DNA from: Amorphochlora amoebiformis
Taxonomy: Eukaryota > Cercozoa > Chlorarachniophyceae
DNA: 64,000 nt
Direction: 5' to 3'
Assembly (NCBI GenBank): GCA_054601695.1
Contig: BAAHQB010000046.1
Location: forward strand, 1 to 64,000
Both the position numbers and the translations under genes were made by a program. The notes beneath the pieces are model-generated. The model saw nothing but the letters and a program-made list of their open reading frames with translations, was not told where the DNA came from and searched no databases. Every line of letters starts with the position of its first letter. Position 1 is the stretch's first letter. Positions 1 to 64,000 of the stretch are shown in pieces.

Positions 1-72
1 ACATATGAATTATTGTGTAGGCTTGTATACTATACACGTGTATTCACGTTATATATTCATACACACATAATA

Positions 73-121
<49 letters not shown>

Positions 122-122
122 C

Positions 123-161
<39 letters not shown>

Positions 162-231
162 GTATGTATATATGTATATACATATATATATTATTTATAT
201 ATACACATATCACAATATACATACATTTGTT

Positions 232-294
<63 letters not shown>

Positions 295-517
295 CATTTT
301 GTTAATATGTTGTTGCAGCCTCTTCTTTAGTTGGTGTGTGATTTACATATATATATATATATATATATTCATATATATATACGTATATGTTCCTATATAT
401 ATATATATATTTATGTATATTTCTGAAAATAGATGTTGAATATGTAGATGAAATATGGATATACACTTTACAATTACATAATAGATATTTATATAAGACA
501 TAGTATAGTATATTATA

Positions 518-764
<247 letters not shown>

Positions 765-902
765 CATATATATATTATAAATATATATATATATGTATAT
801 AAATTTGACATTATATACTCACACAAACACACATACTTCAAACACACGCCAAAAAAAAAAAATCCAGTTGTTGCATACTATATAACCATCACTTTTCATA
901 TT

Positions 903-943
<41 letters not shown>

Positions 944-991
944 TATACATAGACATACAATATATATATGTTATATATATATATATATATT

Positions 992-1046
<55 letters not shown>

Positions 1047-1179
1047 GCACACCAAACACAAGCAAAAATCCAATCCATATATTACACACAAGAAAACAAT
1101 ATATATATACATACACATATATATACACATACATATACATATATATATATATATACAGTACATAATATATAACAATCAC

Positions 1180-19909
<18,730 letters not shown>

Positions 19910-19968
19910 CTTTTCAGTTATATAAATATATTAACATATATGTGTGTATATGTGTATGTGTATATATA

Positions 19969-19984
<16 letters not shown>

Positions 19985-20008
<24 letters not shown>

Positions 20009-20055
20009 CGACGTCATCCTCGTCATGAAAAATATCCGCATACTTTTGAGTTATA
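19985..20055 (-). repeat. Acceptor-side copy of SET exon 19859-19909
   Basis: Repeats CGACGTCATCCTCGTCATGA plus AAAATATCCGCATACTTTT, then (TG)n/(TA)n. Other single copies in this gene: 870-905, 2465-2498, 4812-4846 and about 14443-14550. Confidence 0.82.
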
Positions 20056-20277
20056 TAATATATAAATATATGTATATGTGTGTGTATGTGTATGTGTGTA
20101 TATATATCATATATGTGTGTATGTATATGTGTGTGTATGTATATGTGTGTGTGTGTATATGTGTGTATGCATATATATATATATAGATATATATATATAT
20201 ATATATGTATGTGTATATGTGTGTATATGTGTGTATGTGTGTGTGTATATATATACAATATATATACATATATATAT

Positions 20278-20319
<42 letters not shown>

Positions 20320-20346
20320 GTGTATATATGTAAATGTATATACAAA

Positions 20347-20426
<80 letters not shown>

Positions 20427-20435
20427 ACACATATA

Positions 20436-20646
<211 letters not shown>

Positions 20647-20652
20647 ATATAT

Positions 20653-20692
<40 letters not shown>

Positions 20693-20699
20693 ATGTATA

Positions 20700-21220
20700 T
20701 ATACAACGTGATACCCATGCCAATAAAAAATACACTTGTCCAATATACATGTATATCACACGTAGAAAAAGAAAAAAAAGTTAAAATTAGCATTCTCAAC
20801 ATCCTTCTTCTTCCTCCCCCAGTACACCCCACACCCCAACCTCCCCCATCCCCTAACCGCGGCCCTCTTTCCCTCTTGAATCCTCGGGGATTCCCGGGCA
20901 ACCCTCGGGATCCCCGATGCTCCCGCCCGTAGGGAAACTTGGCCGGCTACGAATGCCGAACAGGGATCGAACAAGGCGAAAAAGAGCACATGTGTGAACA
21001 TGTGCATTTGGATGAGTGTTCGGGGGAAGAGAGGGTAAAAGTATCGTGGGGGTGGGATGGTTGGCGCGGAGGTGTCACTGATGAATGTCACGTCTTGGGT
21101 TACATGTGGCACTGTCACACAATATTCGTTATTGTATACAACGTCACGCTAAAAAGCAGCTACACATCGCTCGATCACGCTATGAATTATCTCGGAGCCG
21201 AAAAAATAAAAAAGTCGGCA
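20700..21220. promoter_or_regulatory. Divergent intergenic region between SET (minus) and DOHH (plus)
   Basis: Roughly 0.5 kb of mostly non-repetitive, locally GC-rich DNA between the last SET exon found and the DOHH start codon at 21221. Both transcripts must start in or near it. The first SET exon should lie here on the minus strand but I could not place it. No TATA or other core element stands out. Confidence 0.4.
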
Positions 21221-32510
<11,290 letters not shown>

Positions 32511-33740
32511 GCCCTAGAGACAGATCGAAGACCCAGAAAGCCAGGAAGATCGATTGTCATTCGAATTCAAGCATTTGAATATTGGGATTCGAGCATTTGA
32601 ATACTGGTATTCGAGCATTTGAATAATGGCATAAAACTACACAGACCAATACTGTTACATGTAAAAAGTCAATATTCTAGACTAATGAGTTATAATTAAG
32701 TTTGGAACCTTGCCGGAACTATCTAATTATGTTTTTGACCTATCATTGAATTCGTAATCTAGGTAATATTACCTAGATTACATAATTTAGTATCCTCTAG
32801 ATCCTCGTACGAGCTAGACGCACTAGTACTCCACTTAGTACCGCACAAGTCTAGTAGTAAGTACTACTAGTGTCTAGTTCAAAGACTAGTATAGGCTTAC
32901 CGGGGATGCGATTTATTAGTGAGTCCGATCGTATATATATATATTTTAGATAGCAGCTCTAGAATCAGAGAATACTAGAATTAGAGCCTACGACGGTCCC
33001 AGAGCTAGAGAGGGTAACCGGCGGCCACATGTCACTTCCAGATGATATCTAGATATCGACTGCTGAGATATCTCCTAGATCTCAATGATCAAGATGATTC
33101 CAGATTGAGCTCTAGATGAACTACTTTCTAGACTTTGGCAACGAATACCTAGAATACAACACTAGCTAGCTAGGAGGAATAACTAGATAAGATAATAGAC
33201 TCATGCTACAATACCATGCTACAAGACTAGCTAGACAAGTCATTCCGGAAGCGTGCTCTTGAGTCGGACAGTAACTAGAGTAACCATGTACTAGATGTAG
33301 AACAGTATAGAAGTGTATGGTATAGATATCGCGTTAACATTGATCACTTAAAACTTGCGCTCAAACTCGAAATTTTCGATTGACTATTGTAATTTAGGTA
33401 ATTTAAAAAAAAAAAAAAAATATTTTTTAAGTTCTGGCTATCAGATGGGGCAATAAGCTCAACTAGAAGAAGGAGGCGTCCGCACCCCAATGATGTGCAG
33501 TATGTCTAGAATATCTAAATCTCGAATAAATGTAAATATGTGCTGATTCTGTTCAAATTCAAGAGTTCGTTGGAAAAATGTGTATGTAGTCGCATAGCCA
33601 AAAGCATGAGGGCGTATGTATTTACACACACACATACACACACACACACATGTACTGTATGTGTGTATATGTGTGTATGTTAATACAAATATGAAAAATA
33701 TTAGATTTAGATATGTCATATACATGTATGTATGTATGTG

Positions 33741-33790
<50 letters not shown>

Positions 33791-33913
33791 TGTATACCTG
33801 TGTAGATAAAAAAAAAGACGAATATAATATTATGTAATTATGAATTCGTGTATATATATATATATATCTATATGTATATATATGTATACATATATGTACA
33901 TATGTGGTTGTAG

Positions 33914-33955
<42 letters not shown>

Positions 33956-34058
33956 CGACACACCAACATACATACATACATACGTACATAGATACATACA
34001 TATAAACATACATCTTTTCCTAGATTTATTCAAAACTCGAAGAAAAAATGGAAATATA

Positions 34059-34098
<40 letters not shown>

Positions 34099-34460
34099 AT
34101 AGTACGAGACCCGGCTATATTCTAAGCATAGGGTTAGGGTTAGGGTTAAGATTCGGGTTAGGGTTAGGGTTAAGATTCGGGTTAGGGTTAAGTGGACACT
34201 GAAATTGTGCAGTTGTTGCTGGTTTTCGAATACTTCGATACATATCTGGATGTGTGTACATGTGCGTATCAATAATGCGAGATAATCTTTCAAAGGTAAT
34301 ATATATATATATATATATATGTATATATTTATTTATATATATATATATATATCATATATATATCATATATATATATATATATTATACATCGAAATCATAA
34401 ATATTACGTTTTCCATGCACTTGCATCCAAGATACATATAGATATATACTATAAACATAC

Positions 34461-34499
<39 letters not shown>
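32511..34499. other. Intergenic region between convergent DOHH and FAR genes
   Basis: 32511-33470 is mostly unique and very rich in CTAG. 32565-32630 has three copies of ATTCGAGCATTTGAATACTG. 33600-34120 is mixed microsatellite, and 34130-34195 has a short telomere-like piece. No gene seen. Confidence 0.6.
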
Positions 34500-34500
<1 letters not shown>

Positions 34501-34537
34501 CTAACACACCTGGTTATATACAGGTCACATCCATGTG

Positions 34538-34568
<31 letters not shown>

Positions 34569-34729
34569 GTATATTACATTTATGTAGCTAACATATCTTG
34601 CTATATGGAGGTCACATCTAAATCGTAATTTTATAACATATATGTATATATATATATATATATATATTACTTTTATATACGTGACATATCTTGCTATATA
34701 GAGGTGACATCTAAATCGTAAATGTGATC

Positions 34730-34810
<81 letters not shown>

Positions 34811-34837
34811 TTACACTTATATACCTGACAAATGTTG
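34500..34837 (-). repeat. Donor-side ladder at the end of the terminal exon (3 copies)
   Basis: Plus-strand TTGCTATATAGAGGTGACAT CTAAATCG-type units recur near 34680 and 34595, with a diverged one near 34505. They copy the last codons, the stop and the DNA just beyond. Confidence 0.75.
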
Positions 34838-60233
<25,396 letters not shown>

Positions 60234-61551
60234 ACGTGATCTGGTGAATGCTCTTGACCTAAGCATAATCCATCGTTAAAACTTAGGCAAAATCGCTAAA
60301 ATTTACCGCACAATTACGACATTCGACATTTACAAAACGCCTGGAATACTGACATCCGGTACTTGTGACCATTCCATTGTTATATCTCTGAGACAGGTTT
60401 TTGTAGTATATAGCCCTAAATTCCTTGCCCTGCGTACGCAAAAACAAGGACACTGTGCATGACGGTGGGGGCGTGTAGCGCGCGCTATTTTCGGTTTTTT
60501 TTGCGTCGACATAAGGTATGTCCACAAGATGGCAATGGATTGTAGAGAGAGTGTATGAGCTGCATACTCACCTAGGAGAGGCCGTATTCCTCGAAAAGGT
60601 CACAGATATCTTGTTTTTCACATGTACGGTACGGTTCTCCTTGCCGGTGGTCGTTCCCGCGATGAACTGCGACGTCTCGACGCAGTAGCATACTCCCATC
60701 GTTCTTTCGGCTGGTTGGAAGGTGGAGACGAAGAGAGGGGGGGGGTCAGAAGGGTAGGTTTCACCGATCTGAGCAGAACAAGGTGGTATCGGCTAGGTTT
60801 AGGATACGTGAGGCGATCGTGTGGGCTGGACGGAATGAAAATTTTTTTCCCTTGACATTGCCGACTTATTCTTCATTTTCCATAAAACCTTTAACAGTTT
60901 ACTTCATTCGTCAACTTATTTTAGGTAGTTTCTTCATATTTACGCCCATTCTTTTAAAGGAAAAAATGTAATTCAATATTTCGGAAGATATAATCCGGTA
61001 TGCAACGGATATATATTATTAGATATTCGGTAATTAGATATAAGCCATATTGGACTGGATACCTGTAATAATATGACGAAGAATGGCGGATGACACCTGG
61101 TTCTCATCCAGGATGAGCACAAAGTTTCCTAGCTTCAAAGCCAAATGTTACTGATCCATCATATTCTTCGTTTGACATGCCTCCGCCCTCTCCCCTCTTC
61201 TCTACTCTCTCATACGTCGATTCCTGTGGATTGAAGGATAGATGGAGGCCATGTGAGCGGAATCTCGCTGTCTTACCTCTCTCCTCTTCCCATCGTTCCC
61301 CTCTCCCCCTCTCTCCGATTAAGCCACTTAATATGACGAACCTAAGGGCATGGTCGAACGGAGTATTTCTTCTTTCTCCGCCTATCTTTTTCGTGTTCCT
61401 TGAGACTTCCGGCAAGACAGAAGGAAATAGGGTCGAGAAGGATATATAGACGTGAGAGCTTTCTCTGTTCGAAGCCTCAAGACCTGGTAACACCTCTCAT
61501 CATTGGGTACAACTCTCATTCGCGCTGGAAATCTGTTCTCGTTGTCCTTGT
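60234..61551. other. Mostly unique intergenic DNA
   Basis: About 1.3 kb with almost no (TA)n or TTAGGG. Besides the short frame at 60518 there is a minus-strand segment near 61105-61180 (MSNEEYDGSVTFGFEARKLC) and overlapping frames on both strands at 61177-61493 that I cannot resolve. Confidence 0.35.
60518..60688 (+). CDS. Short open frame of uncertain status
   Basis: 56-codon ATG-to-stop frame starting MSTRWQWIVERVYELHTHLG, in unique sequence just upstream of the FAR start and divergent from it. Amino-acid content looks plausible but no family is recognised. It may be a small gene, a first exon (weak donor after EAVFLEK) or chance. Confidence 0.25.
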   Translation: MSTRWQWIVERVYELHTHLGEAVFLEKVTDILFFTCTVRFSLPVVVPAMNCDVSTQ

Positions 61552-61777
61552 CTATGCCTCTCTTTCTGATCTCTCCTTCTTTTCCCATATCGCCCTTTGG
61601 TCTACATCTCTACTCTGTTGAAGGTGAGCGAGATGGACAGTTTGAGTGATTTCTAACCACAGTAGACGTTTTGCGATGTCGTTCCTGAGTTTGTTGACAT
61701 ATGGATCTGCACTGAGGCGAAATAAGGTCCATGCTCTTTTACTACTGGCCTAGTAAGGTTTGGAGGAAGGTCTAATA

Positions 61778-61826
<49 letters not shown>

Positions 61827-62080
61827 TGTACATGTATATATATATATGTATGTATGTGTATGTGTGTATATATATACATATATACATATGTATATATATA
61901 TGTAATTATATAATATATTATAAATTCAACCATCCAAATAGTGAATCTGAACATCATAAAGGGAGTCACAGTCTCGAGTGGATCTCCCAGCCCATGATAA
62001 ACCTGACCTTCTTCGCTCATTGAGATTTTGAACCCAGCAATCACAAAAGGCAAGGTTTGGGAGACGGAGAGAGACTTCAT
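61552..62080 (-). CDS. Unrecognised two-exon gene, 115 residues
   Basis: Exon 1 runs 62080-61931 from ATG ([18 protein letters not shown]) to donor GTTGAA; exon 2 runs 61749-61552, acceptor CCTTACTAG, ending in TAG. Exon 2 has no ATG. It reads [20 protein letters not shown] and continues as an amphipathic, charged helix-rich sequence ([29 protein letters not shown]). A second Met ([14 protein letters not shown]) is an alternative start. No family recognised. Only one intron, with (TA)n. Shares a 265-bp divergent region with the gene starting at 62346. Confidence 0.55.
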
Positions 62081-62345
62081 GAAGAGGAACAGAGTACGTC
62101 CAAGTTATGCGTCATTTATACCAAGGTTCGCGCCTTCGTGAGTTCGAGGAAAAAAAAAAAACCCAAAACCAGTTTTCGAAAAAGAAAAACACAGGTTTGA
62201 AATTTCCTAGGAGAGCACCACCTCTTTGAGGCTCTCTCTCAACTTGAACCAGACGTGACGACTTCCATTGTCACATCCCTTAGCGTGACGGGGTGTGAGA
62301 TTACACTTTGAAGACTCCCACCGAAAGAAACGAAATCGAAACGAA
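62081..62345. promoter_or_regulatory. Short divergent promoter region
   Basis: 265 bp of non-repetitive DNA between the start codons of two divergent genes. It contains an A-rich run at 62149-62160 and no obvious TATA box. Inferred from gene layout only. Confidence 0.4.
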
Positions 62346-62853
62346 ATGGACGAGGAAGTGGTAAGTCTTGTAACGCAAGGGAAACCAAGAGGGGGGGGGG
62401 GGCGGATGGAGGGCGGTGGACTAGGGACAGGAGGGAGAGGAGGAGGCCAGGGCGGGTGGAGTAGAGAGAATGAGAGATGGACGATGGATTTAAGAATAGA
62501 GGGTTGGGGGGACAAGAGAGGGGTATGGATGTAAAAGAAATGGGGGAGGGAGGGGGTTTCAGATATATCTGGGGGGTTGGTGACGAGAGAGAGTGGTTTT
62601 ACTAACCTGGTTGAGGGTGCGGGAGAGCTTAAAATGGCTATGCTCTGTGTGTGAAAATACACACCTTGGGACCTTTTACGTATGTTTTCACGTTTTTGAT
62701 TTAGGTCATTTTCGCTCCTCCACGTGACTCTAAGTACACATATAAAATCTATATCCGTGGTGTGTGTGTTCTGAATGTGGTCGATTGTAGGAGTACGCGC
62801 TTAAGTTTTTCGAGGATGGGGAAGGGGAGATTAAGGTACAAAATTGTGCTTGG

Positions 62854-62927
<74 letters not shown>

Positions 62928-62939
62928 TATATATACATA

Positions 62940-62975
<36 letters not shown>

Positions 62976-62997
62976 CATATGTGTATATATATATATA

Positions 62998-63042
<45 letters not shown>

Positions 63043-63127
63043 TATATAAATATACAGGACAACGAAGATGTATTGAACGAGAACCGGTTGTCCTACAAAT
63101 ACCTCACTAAAGATGGAAAGGCAAAAG
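62346..63127 (+). CDS. Unrecognised acidic gene, first three exons (runs off the window)
   Basis: Exon 1 is 62346-62360 (ATG, MDEEV, donor GTAAGT); exon 2 is 62791-62835 ([15 protein letters not shown], acceptor GATTGTAG, donor GTACAA); exon 3 is 63058-63127 ([20 protein letters not shown] then KAK, 1 nt over, donor GTGCAT). Phases agree. Downstream to 64000 there is polypyrimidine and CCCTAA repeat DNA, consistent with a following intron. I do not recognise the family. Confidence 0.6.
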
Positions 63128-63431
63128 GTGCATCACACACACACACACGCACACATCCTCTACCCCCCCTCCCTCTCCACATTTCCCTCTCTCCCTCTCT
63201 CTCTCCCAGGATCTCTCTCTCCTTCTCTCCTCTCCCTCTCTCTCTCCCAGGTTCTCTCTCTCTCCCAGGTTCTCTCTCTCCCTCTCTCCTCTCCCTCTCT
63301 TACCTCTCCCTCCCTCTCCCCCTCTCTGTGTCCCTCTTCCTTGCTTTCTCCCTCTCTCTCTCTCTCTCTTTCTCTCTCCCTATTTCTCTCTCCCTCGCGC
63401 TCTCTCCCTCTCTTTCTCGCTCTCTCTTTCT

Positions 63432-63477
<46 letters not shown>

Positions 63478-63519
63478 CTCCTCCCTCCTCATTCCGTCCC
63501 TAACATATCCAACCACACC

Positions 63520-63960
63520 AAATCTTAACCCTAATTCTCACCCCAACCCCCTCACCGACATTCAACATACCTAATAACTGTTAGTGCTACGTAGTCGTCC
63601 TTGGGACGACGACGTAGCACATTCTCTAAGCCTAAACCTAGCTCGGGATAAATAACCCTATCATATCGCTGACATGACTCTCATTAGCCCTAATTTCAGC
63701 TCTAACCCTAACCCTAACCCTAACCCTAACGCCCAAATTTTCTTCTCCCATGTTCCCAGAGCTTCCCCCAGCCAACCATGTTCTAACCCTCTTTATGTTT
63801 CGTCAAAGATTCTTCCCAACTCTAACCCTAACCCTAACCCTAACCCGAGTTAGCCACTACTAATGTCATAAACTCGAACCCTAACCCTAACCCTAACCCC
63901 AACCAGAACACTAACCCTAACCCTAAAGCCCAAATATTTTTTCTCCGATGTTCTCAAAAC
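63520..63960 (-). repeat. CCCTAA tracts at the right end
   Basis: CCCTAA runs at 63523-63540, 63700-63730, 63822-63845, 63876-63925, alternating with unique 50-100 bp blocks. The unique blocks share GCCCAAATTTTCTTCTCC-like and TTTCGTCAAAGATTCTT-like words, so they are themselves two copies. Confidence 0.8.
63584..63620. other. 17-bp inverted repeat with 3-base loop
   Basis: GTGCTACGTAGTCGTCC and GGACGACGACGTAGCAC pair with one mismatch around TTG. It lies between CCCTAA tracts, in no recognised gene part. Confidence 0.85.
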
Positions 63961-64000
63961 AACCCTATTCTAACCATTCTCATGTTTCGGTAAAGATCCT

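Noticed and set aside
20756-21118. 120-residue minus-strand frame in the SET/DOHH intergenic region
   Set aside because: It lies where the SET promoter and first exon are expected, but has no LSMT-like text and no usable donor leading to exon 19859-19909.
33459-34013. 184-residue minus-strand frame
   Set aside because: Mostly microsatellite translation, with a short unique end showing no splice or family support.

Overview
The window is eukaryotic genomic DNA, probably from a protist; I cannot place the lineage. About half of it is (TA)n and other microsatellites plus long tracts of perfect and degenerate TTAGGG/CCCTAA. Long open frames here are almost all repeat artefacts. The real genes are split into exons of 15-198 nt with GT-AG introns (at least one GC-AG), so most exons were found by matching splice sites, reading phase and protein family together.

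Layout. (1) 19.9-1.2 kb, minus strand: a SETD3/LSMT-type SET-domain protein in 22 phase-consistent exons, running off the left edge, first exon not found. (2) 21.2-32.5 kb, plus strand: deoxyhypusine hydroxylase (DOHH), start and stop both seen, 17 exons; twelve are secure and five in the second half are tentative. (3) 60.2-34.8 kb, minus strand: a fatty acyl-CoA reductase (FAR) whose exons run in phase into a hydrophilic C-terminal extension that stops at 34.84 kb (about 40 exons, about 687 residues). (4) 62.1-61.6 kb, minus strand: an unrecognised two-exon gene of 115 residues. (5) from 62.35 kb, plus strand: an acidic, unrecognised gene running off the right edge. SET and DOHH diverge from about 21 kb, DOHH and FAR converge at about 33-35 kb, and genes 4 and 5 diverge. 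A 1150-bp LTR retrotransposon with two LTRs that look identical sits in a SET intron, and LINE-type reverse transcriptase fragments sit in a FAR intron.

The outstanding observation is an arrangement I call exon-end ladders. Next to many exons the intron carries one to six truncated copies of that exon's end together with its splice site, separated by (TA)n or telomere-like DNA. Acceptor-side copies lie upstream and donor-side copies lie downstream; only the innermost copy is a whole exon. About 25 exons in all three large genes show this. One ladder has captured part of the LTR, and one set of copies has become a family of coding exons. Telomere-like repeats in these introns mostly put CCCUAA in the transcript and often supply the branch point or splice junction. 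All splice models were made by eye; no alignment or RNA data were available.
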